Positions 20,955 to 31,113 are shown, counted from the stretch's first letter. The stretch is 64,000 bases of DNA from Ehrlichia sp028752135 (GCA_028752135.1 CP082782.1:1178001-1242000), one strand, 5' to 3'. Program-made: numbers and translations. Notes: generated by a model from the letters alone, not told the origin.

Positions 20955-21818
20955 TTATTCAGGCTTTAAAATAGCCATTAATTCCTTCCATTCTCTTTTT
21001 CCAATACTCGTATCTTCCCTAGCGACTTCTTCTCCAGCAATTAATTTCTTAACAACGTCTAATGCACTCTTTGAAAAATTTTGTGACTCTAAACTATATT
21101 CCATAAAAGCTGCATAAGTTAATGGAACCCACTTTTTTACAATTTCCAACATAGTTTTTGCATAGACTCTAATTTCATATTGAGCATTCACTTCAGATCT
21201 CAGTTTCAAGAAGTGCAATAAATTATGTAAATCTATTTTCCAATACCATTCAGTATAATAGTTCAAAGTAAGATTAACGCGTGATATTTCTCTTGATACA
21301 CCTTTCTCTAAAAACTTATTATACGTCTCATATACCCTATTAGAATCATCTATTAATAGATCCGTTACATATTGAGCATCCTCATCAGATAAGCTACTTC
21401 CTCTACCTTGAGCATTATCTTCAGATTGTTTTGCTATTTGATCACGTTCTGGAACATAGAATTCATGATCTAATACAGAATATCTGGCAGAATATTCATT
21501 TACATTTGCAGTACGATGACGCACCCATTGCCTTGCAACAAATATAGGCAGCTTTATATGAAACTTAATCTCACACATTTCAAACGGAGTAGTATGTGAA
21601 TGACGCATTAAATAATTAATCAATGCAGCATCTTGACTTACACTCTTAGTTCCTCTTCCATAAGATATTCTTGCAGCTTGTACTACAGATTCATCAGATC
21701 CCATATAATCAACTAACCTAATAAATCCTTTATCTAATACTTTATACTCCTTATAAAGGATCTCTTCCAGCTCAGGGACAACTATACGCTTTGTAACCTC
21801 CGACTCCATAGATTCCAT
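20955..21818 (-). CDS. thyX: flavin-dependent thymidylate synthase
   Basis: Makes dTMP from dUMP with methylene-THF, FAD and NADPH, replacing ThyA. The 287 residues contain the ThyX motif RHRx7S as RHRTANVNEYS (residues 100-110), preceded by HSHTTPFEMCEIKFH, which holds FAD-binding residues, and followed by NLLHFLKLRSEVNAQYEIR near 222-240. FolD and GlyA in the same window supply and recycle its folate. The N-terminus is about 40 residues longer than in short ThyX proteins. Alternative starts at the second Met are possible. Confidence 0.96.
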   Translation of the reverse strand: MESMESEVTKRIVVPELEEILYKEYKVLDKGFIRLVDYMGSDESVVQAARISYGRGTKSVSQDAALINYLMRHSHTTPFEMCEIKFHIKLPIFVARQWVRHRTANVNEYSARYSVLDHEFYVPERDQIAKQSEDNAQGRGSSLSDEDAQYVTDLLIDDSNRVYETYNKFLEKGVSREISRVNLTLNYYTEWYWKIDLHNLLHFLKLRSEVNAQYEIRVYAKTMLEIVKKWVPLTYAAFMEYSLESQNFSKSALDVVKKLIAGEEVAREDTSIGKREWKELMAILKPE

Positions 21819-22596
21819 AATTACCCTATATCTTAATTATCCATACTTAATACTAACAATTACCCGCATTAGATCAAGCTTTTAAAACTACAATTAACTA
21901 TTTACATTATACAATAAGCAAAAAACATATATAACAATTTCACATACAAAAATGCTTAAATATTATAAAATCAATAAATAATAAGCATTGTATTTTTCAT
22001 TAGATTCACATCATATGAATTTAATCAGGCATCATAACTATAAAATTTATGTCACTAAGAAAAAATCTTTAAATTTGCAATGTAAATCAAGACATACTAT
22101 AAACAATGCAGTTTGTATTATATCCTATACTCTAGAAATCAATATTCTTTCCCAATACTTCAATTATATATACTTGAGAAAACCAGCCTTATAACAACTA
22201 ACTTAATAATGCTTAACTTACTGAAGGAATAAGATTAATAACATCATCATTAAACAAAGTAAGGTACTCTATATTACTGAAGCATTGTATCTGTGTATCT
22301 TCTCATTATCATCCATTAAATATTAGTAACTTTTTTTATCAGATTTAATTTAGAATAATCATTAGTTCAATTATAACGGTGTGACAACCATATAATTTAA
22401 ATTTATAACTAACCGGATATCGTTATACTAATACCTAACCTTATATATCTAAGAATCCTATTATTCAACCCAAGCTTTATTAAGTTTAAATTTTTAGAAC
22501 AAGCATAAGCATAGTTTATAATATAGTGTAAACAATAATATAAAAATACCATCAATTATGTATCATTAATACTTAATTACAGCTTATAGTGCAGTT
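21819..22596. other. intergenic
   Basis: About 780 bases between sdhB (upstream on the minus strand) and thyX. A TTG-initiated 68-codon frame at 21988-22194 (plus) has no ribosome site or protein-like composition, and I do not count it as a gene. Nothing else is evident. Confidence 0.5.
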
Positions 22597-23406
22597 TTAT
22601 CTTCTGAGCATCATTTGCTTAATGTGAGCAATTGCTTTTGCTGGATTTAAACCTTTAGGACAAGTATTAGTGCAGTTCATAATAGTGTGACAACGATATA
22701 ACTTAAATGCATCATTAAGCATATCCAATCTATCACCTGATGCTTCATCTCTACTATCAATAAGCCATCTATAAGCCTGTAATAAAGCAGCTGGTCCTAA
22801 ATATTTATCTGGATTCCACCAATAACTAGGACAACTAGTACTACAACATGCACATAATATACAATCATAGACTCCATCTAACTTGCTCCTATCTTCTATT
22901 GTCTGTAACCTTTCTTTATTATGATCAGGTTCTTTAGCTTGTATCCATGGAGTAATAGATTCATATTGTTTATAGAAATTGCTTAAATCTGGTACCAAAT
23001 CTTTTATAACATCCATATGGGGTAAAGGATAAATATTTACGTCTGACTTGATATCTGATATTGCCTTCGTACAAGCTAGAGTGTTAGTGCCATCAATATT
23101 CATTGCACAAGAACCACATATACCTTCCCGACACGATCTTCTAAATGTTAGCGTAGAATCAATTTCATTTTTAATCTTTATTAAAGCATCAAGTACCATC
23201 TGCCCACATTCATCAAGGTCTATGAAAAATGTATCAATTCTTGGATTTTCATCATCATCTGGAGACCATCTATATATTTTAAAACATTTTATATTCTTTG
23301 CACATTTAGGAGCAGGGTGCACTTTACCATTCTTATTAATCTTAGAATTTTTAGGTAAAAAAACTGAACCATAGTAAAACCTTTTAAGTAATCCTTCCAG
23401 AAACAT
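22597..23406 (-). CDS. sdhB: succinate dehydrogenase iron-sulfur subunit
   Basis: Electron-transfer subunit of complex II, on the cytoplasmic side of the inner membrane. The 269 residues carry all three clusters: [2Fe-2S] ligands C92, C97, C100 (CREGICGSC) and C112; and the ferredoxin-like pair CILCACCSTSCP (about 179-190) and CHTIMNCTNTCPKGLNP (about 235-250) for [4Fe-4S] and [3Fe-4S]. It begins three bases after the sdhA stop, so the two are coupled. The membrane subunits sdhC and sdhD are not in the window, as is usual in Rickettsiales, where they lie apart. Confidence 0.97.
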   Translation of the reverse strand: MFLEGLLKRFYYGSVFLPKNSKINKNGKVHPAPKCAKNIKCFKIYRWSPDDDENPRIDTFFIDLDECGQMVLDALIKIKNEIDSTLTFRRSCREGICGSCAMNIDGTNTLACTKAISDIKSDVNIYPLPHMDVIKDLVPDLSNFYKQYESITPWIQAKEPDHNKERLQTIEDRSKLDGVYDCILCACCSTSCPSYWWNPDKYLGPAALLQAYRWLIDSRDEASGDRLDMLNDAFKLYRCHTIMNCTNTCPKGLNPAKAIAHIKQMMLRR

Positions 23407-23408
23407 TA

Positions 23409-25205
23409 TTAATATATTCTTTTTTGTGGAGGAAAATATTGAACATCATCTGTTAAAGTTGTTTTAGCAACATCTTTGTATTTTATTTCTACAGAGTAAT
23501 TTACAGAATCATACCATGCTAAACTATGTTTCATCCAGTTATCATCATCACGATCAGGAAAATCTTCACGTGCATGAGCACCTCTACTTTCCTGACGATT
23601 TGCAGCACATTCCATAGTTACAACTGCTTGTGGAATCATATTTGTCAATTCCAATGCTTCAACCAAATCACTATTCCATATCATGCTTCTGTCCTCAACT
23701 GCAATTTCAGACATAAGTCCAGCAACATTTTTAATCTTTTCCCTTCCTTCTTCTAATACCTCTTCTGTGCGAAAGACAGCTGCATGGGTTTGCATAACAT
23801 TCTGCATATTGCTACGTATCTCTGAAACCCGTAAATTTCCTTTTGAAAACCTTAATGCATCAAATCTATCAAGTATCCATTCTTCTGACACATTTTTTAG
23901 AGGAGCATGTAACATGCCAGGCTTAATCAATTCTTTTGCCCTAATTGCTGCAGCTCTTCCAAAAACTGCTAAATCACGTAATGAATTAGAACCTAAACGA
24001 TTAGCTCCATGTACAGATACACAAGCTGCCTCTCCTATAGCAAACAGCCCTGGTACTATTTTTTGTTTTCCCCTATACAGGGTAACAACTTCACCATAAT
24101 AATTCGTAGGGATGCCACCCATATTATAATGAACAGTTGGCAATACTGGTATAGGTTCTTTTGTTACATCTACTCCAGCAAAAGTACGTGCAGTTTCACT
24201 AATACCAGGCAATCTTTCGCGGATTACTTCTGGTCCTAAATGAGATATAGATAAATATACATGATCTTTTTTCGGACCAACACCACGACCTTCTCTAATT
24301 TCTAAAGTCATTGCCCTACTTACAACATCACGAGATGCTAAATCTTTAGCCTTGGGAGCATAGCGCTCCATAAATCTTTCGCCTTCAGAATTAATTAAAT
24401 ATCCACCTTCTCCTCTACAACCTTCTGTCATTAAACATCCAGAACCATATATCCCTGTTGGATGGAACTGTACAAACTCCATATCTTCTAATGGTAAGTT
24501 AACACGTGATACCATTCCTCCACCATCACCAGTACAGGTATGTGCACTGGTAGCAGAAAAATATATTCTACCATATCCACCTGTAGCAAGTACAACAATA
24601 TGAGAACGGAATCTATGTAAAGTACCATCACATAAAGACCATGCTAGGACACCTTGACATTTCCCTTCTTCATCCATTATTAAATCAATCGCAAAATACT
24701 CTATAAAAAACTTAGCATTATACTTTAAAGACTGCTGATATAATGTATGGAGTATCGCATGACCTGTTTTATCAGACGCAGCACACGTACGCACTGCTGG
24801 TTTACCTTTACCAAATTCTGTAGTCATACCACCGAAAGGACGTTGATATATTTTACCATCCTTAGTACGAGAAAAAGGAACTCCATATCTTTCAAGCTCA
24901 ATTACAGCTTCTGCTGCATTTTTACACATATACTCAATAGCATCTTGATCACCAAGCCAATCTGACCCTTTGACTGTATCAAACATATGCCATCTCCAGT
25001 CATCTTCAGATACATTACCTAATGCGGCACTAATACCACCTTGAGCAGCCACTGTATGGCTTCTTGTTGGAAAAACTTTAGATATACATGCAACAGACAA
25101 ACCAACATTAGTCATACCAAAAGTTGCTCTTAAACCAGCACCTCCAGCTCCTACGATTACAACATCATACTCATGATCTACAATATCATATGCAGAAATA
25201 GACAT
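23409..25205 (-). CDS. sdhA: succinate dehydrogenase flavoprotein subunit
   Basis: Oxidises succinate to fumarate with covalent FAD. The 598 residues show the dinucleotide fold VIVGAGGAGLRA (about 17-28), the FAD-attachment His50 in RSHTVAAQGG, the substrate region HPTGIYGSGCLMTEGCRGEGG (with the capping-domain residues after it), and HGANRLGSNSLRDL near the C-terminal FAD contact. Length and order match bacterial SdhA. sdhB follows immediately on the minus strand. About 1 kb of non-coding DNA lies upstream. Confidence 0.98.
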   Translation of the reverse strand: MSISAYDIVDHEYDVVIVGAGGAGLRATFGMTNVGLSVACISKVFPTRSHTVAAQGGISAALGNVSEDDWRWHMFDTVKGSDWLGDQDAIEYMCKNAAEAVIELERYGVPFSRTKDGKIYQRPFGGMTTEFGKGKPAVRTCAASDKTGHAILHTLYQQSLKYNAKFFIEYFAIDLIMDEEGKCQGVLAWSLCDGTLHRFRSHIVVLATGGYGRIYFSATSAHTCTGDGGGMVSRVNLPLEDMEFVQFHPTGIYGSGCLMTEGCRGEGGYLINSEGERFMERYAPKAKDLASRDVVSRAMTLEIREGRGVGPKKDHVYLSISHLGPEVIRERLPGISETARTFAGVDVTKEPIPVLPTVHYNMGGIPTNYYGEVVTLYRGKQKIVPGLFAIGEAACVSVHGANRLGSNSLRDLAVFGRAAAIRAKELIKPGMLHAPLKNVSEEWILDRFDALRFSKGNLRVSEIRSNMQNVMQTHAAVFRTEEVLEEGREKIKNVAGLMSEIAVEDRSMIWNSDLVEALELTNMIPQAVVTMECAANRQESRGAHAREDFPDRDDDNWMKHSLAWYDSVNYSVEIKYKDVAKTTLTDDVQYFPPQKRIY

Positions 25206-25902
25206 TACAAAATAAATAATACTTCAATAATAAACATAACTAGGCTATCACAATAACACAGTGAGTCAATATAATTCCTATATTAAATAAGTTTCACAAT
25301 AACTTATAAACTTATAAAAAACTAATAATAAATTTCTATTATTACATTATAACATTTACTAATTAGATATAGATAAACATTAACTTATAACTAATAAACT
25401 TAGCAAAATAAAACATTTTTTGAATGATTTATCAAATTATTATTAAAAATAATAAATTACACCAGCAATACATTCAAATATTAGAGAATAAAAAAGCAAT
25501 TTAAATATAATAGCAGAGTATTTATTTAATCTTGATAAGCTGTAAAAGAATTATTACACAAACATCCATCTTAACTCATAGGCCAATAACCCACTACTAA
25601 ACTATACAAACAAGATTAACATTTAATCTAAGATATAAATTATTAGATATATAGAATATACCTTTATCAAAACTATCCTATAAACAAAGAATAAAATAAT
25701 CCTTAAGATTTATCATCATTAAAAAGTTTCCAAAATTACACTAAACACAACTCTCATACATACAAAAGATCACAACATATAATCTATAAAACTTCAAGAA
25801 CTTGATATAATTTATACTCCTTTTATTGTGGTATATCATTCAATAACAACAATATCTATATTTCTATAATACATATCTTTAAATTATGTAATATATATTT
25901 CC

Positions 25903-25970
25903 ACTACAGAAAATCACTAATGCTATAAAAATACTAACATTAAAACTAAATATTTTCTTGATTAATTGCA
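25903..25970. repeat. diverged direct repeat, copy A
   Basis: Shares the core taatgctataaaaatact and flanks with copy B at 26059-26127, at roughly three of four positions by eye. The copies lie 156 bases apart, start to start. Probably an old local duplication. Confidence 0.6.
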
Positions 25971-26058
25971 CAAAATAAAATCTAGAAATTCTAATTTATA
26001 AAAACAACTAACAGTTCATGACACAGAATTCATAAGCGATATATAGCATACATCTCTA

Positions 26059-26127
26059 CTGCAGAAATTACTTAATGCTATAAAAATATTAACACTAAAA
26101 CTAAGTGTTCTTCTTACTTAACTGCAC
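26059..26127. repeat. diverged direct repeat, copy B
   Basis: Second copy of the element at 25903-25970, with core taatgctataaaaatatt. It ends about 100 bases before the 3' end of the ABC exporter gene. Confidence 0.6.
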
Positions 26128-26231
26128 TAAAGAATTTTATACATTTTGCAAATGCTCATAGTCGAGGTAAGCAATGCAATTATATCTTCAAATATCAAAT
26201 AAACATTATATAAAAAAACAACTATTACTTA

Positions 26232-27974
26232 TTAAATATCATCTGAAAAATTATCACTTGATAACTGCAACTTTGCTAATTTCGTATATAAACCATCTTG
26301 TTTGCATATTAATGATTTATGTGTACCTATATCATCAATGCAACCATTATTAAAGACAATTATTTTATCAGCCTTAACAATAGTTGATAACCTATGTGCT
26401 ATTATAAGCATCGTTTTATTACTTCTTAAATTATCTAAAGCATCATGAATTAACTGTTCATTTTTTGAATCTAAAGATGATGTAGCCTCATCTAATATTA
26501 GGATTCCTGAATCTTTTAATACAGCTCTCGCTATTGCAATTCTCTGTTTCTGCCCTTCAGATAAGCATAATCCCCTTTCTCCAATAAAAGAATTAAATTT
26601 ATCTGGTAGACTCTCTATAAAATCAAGAATACATGCAACTTTTGCTGCATTTCTTACTTCTTCATATTCAGCACTAGCTACTCCATAGGTTATATTATCC
26701 CATATCGTACCAGAAAACATAATAGGACTTTGAGGAATAATGCTAAAAAGAGAACGTAAATTTTGCAGAGATAATTCTTTTATATTTATACCATCAATAG
26801 TTACATTACCTGATTTCACATCGTAAAAACGCAACAATATATTTATTATAGTACTTTTACCACTACCAGATGGTCCAACTAAAGCTACAACTTGGCCTTT
26901 ATCAATAGTAAATGACACACCTTTTAATGCTGGATCATTAGGCTTACTAGGATAACAAAAAGTAACATTGTCTATTAAAATTGAATCCTTTATTCCTTCA
27001 ATGACTTTTGGATTCTCTACCTCATCAATATCTAATGGCATTGATAATATTTTTGAAATATCCTCTGCAATTCTTATAGCCTTTTGTATATCATGCAGAT
27101 TATCTCCCATGTTATTTACAGACCCAGCAGCAATTGCAGCATAAAATATAAATGAAAAAAGAGAACCAACAGTAATATTATTATTTAACACCTCTCTTAT
27201 CCCAAGTGATAAAACAAATCCTATAGAAGCCATTGCAGAAGTGATAATCAAAGTAACTAATAATGCACGTAAAATAATATATTTATTTGTTATATCCAAT
27301 GCACTAGTAAGTAAATTAGAAAATTTTTGTTTGGTTATACCCTCCTTTGAGAAAGACTGAATTACAGATATACCACGATATGTCTCTTCAACAAAAGATG
27401 TAATACTATCTATATTAAAACGTACTTTACGAGATAACACTTTTACTTTCTTACCAAGAAAAGTTAATATTATCAGTATAATAGGTATAACTATTATAGT
27501 ATACATAGTTAACTTGAAGTTAGTATGTACTAACATTACAATGCTACCAAATAAAGTAGTTGCATTCCTGAGTATTGTTGAAAGACTAGCACTCAATATT
27601 ACCTGAAGCGCTGATGTATCTGCCATTAATCTCGTAATTAAACTTGAGATACTGTTATTTTCAAAAAATTTAGGAGAAAAATGTATAATCTTGTTATATA
27701 ACCTGAGCCTGATACCAATAACAACTCTTTCACTCCCATATCCTGTAAGCCACATTCGTAAAAAAGATGTTATTGCAACCACTAAAACCACTGCAAGTAA
27801 AAATAACAGAGCATTATTTATAGATACAACATCAGATGCCACAACCCATGAATCAACTAAGTTATGCAGACCATACCCAAATGCTAAAATCGTTAAAGAA
27901 GAAACAGCTACAACTAAATATGCAAATATAAAATATAACCAATAAGGTCTTACAAATTGAAATAACGCTTTCAT
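26232..27974 (-). CDS. ABC exporter, fused membrane and ATPase domains (MsbA-like)
   Basis: Homodimeric type of exporter in the inner membrane. The 580 residues have six membrane segments (about 10-310), including ENNSISSLITRLMADTS in the intracellular coupling region, and a nucleotide-binding domain with Walker A GPSGSGKST (about 367-375), Q-loop SIIPQSPIMF, signature LSEGQKQR (about 467-474), Walker B ILILDEATS and switch His in IIAHRLS. Since Ehrlichia makes no lipopolysaccharide, the cargo is not lipid A; a phospholipid, peptide or drug is possible. It begins two bases after the cyaY stop, so it belongs to that transcript. Confidence 0.92.
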   Translation of the reverse strand: MKALFQFVRPYWLYFIFAYLVVAVSSLTILAFGYGLHNLVDSWVVASDVVSINNALLFLLAVVLVVAITSFLRMWLTGYGSERVVIGIRLRLYNKIIHFSPKFFENNSISSLITRLMADTSALQVILSASLSTILRNATTLFGSIVMLVHTNFKLTMYTIIVIPIILIILTFLGKKVKVLSRKVRFNIDSITSFVEETYRGISVIQSFSKEGITKQKFSNLLTSALDITNKYIILRALLVTLIITSAMASIGFVLSLGIREVLNNNITVGSLFSFIFYAAIAAGSVNNMGDNLHDIQKAIRIAEDISKILSMPLDIDEVENPKVIEGIKDSILIDNVTFCYPSKPNDPALKGVSFTIDKGQVVALVGPSGSGKSTIINILLRFYDVKSGNVTIDGINIKELSLQNLRSLFSIIPQSPIMFSGTIWDNITYGVASAEYEEVRNAAKVACILDFIESLPDKFNSFIGERGLCLSEGQKQRIAIARAVLKDSGILILDEATSSLDSKNEQLIHDALDNLRSNKTMLIIAHRLSTIVKADKIIVFNNGCIDDIGTHKSLICKQDGLYTKLAKLQLSSDNFSDDI

Positions 27975-27976
27975 TT

Positions 27977-28306
27977 CTATATCACAATATTAAATAATAT
28001 CTTAATTTCTGATCTTAAAAAACCGAATAATTCATCTTTTTTATCATTAATCCATATATTTAAAGATTGATCATAACTAAAGCGTACTGATCCACTTATA
28101 GGAGATGCAACCCAAATTTGCATTGAGGGCTCATGTTTATTAATAACATATACATTACCTTTACTATCTGATATCTTGACCAATCCATCGCAATTCTCAC
28201 ACTCCAATACTTCATTCAAATCTGCATTATCTATCATTTCAGTTAAAGTACTCAAAACATTATAAGACAAATTTTGAAAACTAGACATACATAAAGAATG
28301 CGACAT
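27977..28306 (-). CDS. cyaY: frataxin-like iron donor protein CyaY
   Basis: Small acidic protein that modulates iron delivery and the cysteine desulfurase in Fe-S cluster assembly. The 109 residues match the frataxin fold. After an N-terminal helix rich in Asp/Glu (MIDNADLNEVLECENCDGLVKI) come strands with VYVINKHEPSMQIWVASPISG (the frataxin core motif of the form NkqxPxxQIWlaSPxsG) and a final helix. The start ATG has a ggga-type site upstream. It is tightly followed by the ABC exporter gene. Confidence 0.93.
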   Translation of the reverse strand: MSHSLCMSSFQNLSYNVLSTLTEMIDNADLNEVLECENCDGLVKISDSKGNVYVINKHEPSMQIWVASPISGSVRFSYDQSLNIWINDKKDELFGFLRSEIKILFNIVI

Positions 28307-28388
28307 TTTTCTCCCTTATAATACAAGCTATAGCATATTTTACATAACATGAAACCCATCTAGCAAAATAATAAAGTAAATACAACAC

Positions 28389-28425
28389 ACTTTTATCTCA
28401 ATCTTATTTAAGTAAAGATAAAAGT
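28389..28425 (-). terminator. AT-rich hairpin between glyA and cyaY
   Basis: A perfect 10-bp inverted repeat (acttttatct/agataaaagt) with a 17-base loop, downstream of glyA. No T run follows on the minus strand, so it may be a pause site, processing site or weak terminator. Confidence 0.3.
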
Positions 28426-28443
28426 TAATAAAATAGTTAAATT

Positions 28444-28464
28444 ACTCAATACTCAATACTCAAT
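28444..28464. repeat. 7-bp tandem repeat, three copies
   Basis: Three exact head-to-tail copies of actcaat just downstream of glyA on its transcribed side. Short tandem arrays like this are prone to change copy number. Confidence 0.7.
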
Positions 28465-28497
28465 TTAAGACTTTACACGATATTATTTTATATTTAC

Positions 28498-29763
28498 TTA
28501 AGATCTGAAATCACAAGTTAACTCTTTAACTCTTTTCACAATATCCTGCTCAACAGATAGTCTGACGTCATCACTAGCTTTTAAACTATCAATAACATCA
28601 CAAACCATATTTCCTATTTTTTTAAATTCATCTTCTTTTAACCCTCTAGATGTTTCTGCTGCAGAACCAAATCGCAATCCAGAAGTAACAAAAGGCTTTT
28701 CTGGATCAAAAGGAATAGCATTTTTATTACAAACAATCCCTAATCTTTCTAAAGCAAGAACTGCATCTTTTCCTGTAACACCCTTTGGACGCAAATCAAG
28801 AACAACCATATGAGAATCTGTACCACCTGTAACAACATTAAGCCCTCTTTCCTTAAACACTTCAACCAACGTTCTAGAATTTTTAATTATTTGCTTTGCA
28901 TAATCTTTAAAACTTGGCTTTAATGCTTCCCCAAATGCTACAGCTTTAGCAGCAATAACATGCATTAACGGACCACCTTGCATACCAGGAAAAATTGAAG
29001 ATTGAATCTTCTTATAAATATCTTCATAATTTGTCATTATTACTGCACCTCTAGGCCCACGTAAAGTCTTATGGGTAGTACAAGTAATAACATGAGCATG
29101 TTCAATAGGTGAAGGAAATTCTCCAGCAGCAATTAACCCTGCATAATGAGCTACATCAGCTAAAAGATACGCACCTACTTTATCAGCTATTTCTCTAAAT
29201 CTTTTAAAATCTATTGTACGAGGATAAGAAGACGAGCCAGCAATAATTAACGCTGGATTATGTGATAGAGCAAGCTTTTCTATTGCATCCATATCCATTA
29301 AGCCAGTATCACGATCAACTTGATATTGAACAGCATTAAACCATTTTCCAGAAACATTAGGAGCAGAACCATGAGTTAAATGACCACCACAATCAAGAGA
29401 CATTCCAATAACTGTATCACCTGGTTTTATCAAAGCAGCAAATACTCCTTGATTAGCTTGTGAACCAGAATGTGGTTGAACATTTGCAAATTTACAGCCA
29501 AATAACTTACATAAACGTTCTATAGCTAAATTTTCTACAATATCTGCAAAATGACATCCACAATAATACCTTTTACCAGGATAACCTTCAGCATATTTAT
29601 TTGTGAATATAGAACCTTGAGCTTCTAATACCGCTTTACTAACAAAATTTTCAGATGCTATTAATTGTAATTCAGAATTCTGTCTATTAAATTCGCCAGC
29701 AATACAATCAAAAACTTCCGTATCAACATCCTGTAAACCATGATCTAAGATATATCCAACCAT
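28498..29763 (-). CDS. glyA: serine hydroxymethyltransferase
   Basis: PLP enzyme that converts serine + THF to glycine + methylene-THF, the source of one-carbon units for FolD and ThyX. The 421 residues show IASENFVSKAV (about 36-46), the Tyr-rich segment GYPGKRYYCGC, the PLP Lys in TTHKTLRGPRG (about 229), GMQGGPLMHVIAAKAVAFGEA, and SGLRFGSAAETSRG near the C-terminus. It lies after rplI with an 85-base gap on the minus strand and may be part of the same long transcript. Confidence 0.98.
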   Translation of the reverse strand: MVGYILDHGLQDVDTEVFDCIAGEFNRQNSELQLIASENFVSKAVLEAQGSIFTNKYAEGYPGKRYYCGCHFADIVENLAIERLCKLFGCKFANVQPHSGSQANQGVFAALIKPGDTVIGMSLDCGGHLTHGSAPNVSGKWFNAVQYQVDRDTGLMDMDAIEKLALSHNPALIIAGSSSYPRTIDFKRFREIADKVGAYLLADVAHYAGLIAAGEFPSPIEHAHVITCTTHKTLRGPRGAVIMTNYEDIYKKIQSSIFPGMQGGPLMHVIAAKAVAFGEALKPSFKDYAKQIIKNSRTLVEVFKERGLNVVTGGTDSHMVVLDLRPKGVTGKDAVLALERLGIVCNKNAIPFDPEKPFVTSGLRFGSAAETSRGLKEDEFKKIGNMVCDVIDSLKASDDVRLSVEQDIVKRVKELTCDFRS

Positions 29764-29848
29764 AAAAATAACCCCGTAATAATTGACAAAAAAAACTCAA
29801 CAGCGCAGGTTATAATAATATCAGATACACTACTTTACTGATTGTACA

Positions 29849-30461
29849 TTATTCAATAACGTTACTATTTTCACTTTGACCATTATCTAATATATTATCC
29901 TTAATGCTATCAAGCTTTAAACTCTCATTTTCTGTATTACCATCCTCTTTAACTTTTTCTTTCTCTAGTTTTCTTTTCTTTTCTGCATGTAACTTTTGTG
30001 CTTGCATAGCACCTAAATCATTTTTTACTACATAAAGTGTAAGAGGAAGTACTAAATCAGGATGTAGTTCTAAATTAACTACATACTCACCAATATACTT
30101 AATTACAGAATAAAAAAATATGTTACGGTAATGTATATTATATCCTTTTTCAGATAATAACTTAGATACACACTTTGGAGTTACAGAACCAAAAAGCTTA
30201 CCATCATCAGCTGCTTGCCTAGTTATAATTAGAAATTCATTTTCTAAGGATAACTTTAAAGTTTTTGCTACTTCTAGCCTTTCCAAATTTTCTTTTTCAA
30301 TAAATACATACTGTTCTTCTAAAGCCTTTAAATTTTCTTTAGTTGCTCTAACTGCCTTTTTTTTGTGTTAGTAAATATCTAGCATACCCTGGCTTTACTT
30401 TAGTAACTATACCTGCTTTACCAAGATTTCTAACACTTTCTTTAAGAATAATTGATAACAT
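29849..30461 (-). pseudogene. rplI: 50S ribosomal protein L9, frame broken in an A run
   Basis: L9 binds 23S rRNA and helps hold the reading frame. The open frame covers only the C-terminal 145 residues. Upstream, from ATG at 30461, another frame reads MLSIILKESVRNLGKAG and GYARYLLTQKK, the typical L9 N-terminus. The join falls in eight A (minus strand; 30357-30364). Removing one A continues as AVRATKENLKALEE into the open frame and gives 203 residues. The C-terminus has an extra charged tail (about 45 residues). The gene sits in the usual rpsF-rpsR-rplI order. L9 is dispensable in some bacteria, but a real break here would be surprising, so sequencing error or slippage is more likely. Confidence 0.9.
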
Positions 30462-30482
30462 ACTAACCTATAAAACAATATA

Positions 30483-30770
30483 TCAACAGTAAGGCAATAA
30501 GGCTAAATAACGCGCCCTTTTTACAGCAACAGATAATAACCTTTGCTTTCTAGATGAAACAGAAGTAATCCTACTTGGCAGTATACGCCCATACTCTGAG
30601 GTAAACTTAGACAATAAAACTTTATTTTTATAATCTATATCCTCATTTGGACATTGCTCTAGAGGACAAGTTTTAGATCTCTTAAAATAAGGCCTTTTTA
30701 GATAAGCTAATGGAGAGTAAGCAGTAGCTCCTGAATTACTAGAATTTGCTTTTTTATTCTTTCTTAACAT
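30483..30770 (-). CDS. rpsR: 30S ribosomal protein S18
   Basis: Small-subunit protein that pairs with S6 on the platform. The 95 residues contain the family core DYKNKVLLSKFTSEYGRILP, SRITSVSSRKQRLLS and VKRARYLALLPYC at the end. A Cys pair (CPLEQC) precedes the core, as in some S18 forms. It lies 13 bases after rpsF and 21 bases before the rplI start, in the conserved operon. Confidence 0.97.
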   Translation of the reverse strand: MLRKNKKANSSNSGATAYSPLAYLKRPYFKRSKTCPLEQCPNEDIDYKNKVLLSKFTSEYGRILPSRITSVSSRKQRLLSVAVKRARYLALLPYC

Positions 30771-30783
30771 AATAAATATCCAA

Positions 30784-31113
30784 TCATACTTGACTTGCTT
30801 GTATCATTAACGAATCACCTTTTGGCAACTTATCTTTCTTAAGACATAAGAAGCGTAATACATCTTCATTTAACTTTACTTTACGTTTAAATTCATCCAT
30901 GCTACTAGGAGTTGATTTCACATATATCATACAATAATGCCCCTTGTTCATTTTATCTATGGTATAAGCAAAATCTAAAAGTCCCCAATATTCATACTTA
31001 AGAAGTTCAGCACCATTCTTTGCTAATAAGGACGACAAACCCTTTACCAACCCTTCAAGCTCATACTGAGTTAAACCTTGTTGTGCTATAAAAGTAAATT
31101 CATATAAAGGCAC
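30784..31113 (-). CDS. rpsF: 30S ribosomal protein S6
   Basis: Platform protein that dimerises with S18. The 109 residues have the S6 fold: strand opening PLYEFTFIAQQGLT, helix with LVKGLSSLLAKNGAELLKYEYWGLLDFAY, then KGHYCMIYVKSTPSSMDEFKRKVKLNEDVLRFL. It is the first gene of rpsF-rpsR-rplI, with a ggagaa-type site before the ATG. cvpA ends 131 bases upstream on the same strand, so an own promoter is possible in that gap. Confidence 0.97.
   Translation of the reverse strand: MPLYEFTFIAQQGLTQYELEGLVKGLSSLLAKNGAELLKYEYWGLLDFAYTIDKMNKGHYCMIYVKSTPSSMDEFKRKVKLNEDVLRFLCLKKDKLPKGDSLMIQASQV

Larger units (their letters stand above)
25206..26231. other. long intergenic region with a diverged direct repeat
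   Basis: About 1 kb between the ABC exporter gene and sdhA. It contains the two repeat copies listed separately and otherwise shows no coding or RNA features. Confidence 0.5.

Noticed and set aside
21988..22194. 68-codon ORF on the plus strand
   Set aside because: It starts with TTG, lacks a ribosome site, and has a composition typical of non-coding AT-rich DNA here.
28444..28464. CRISPR-like array
   Set aside because: Three abutting 7-bp copies without spacers are a simple tandem repeat; no cas genes occur in the window.
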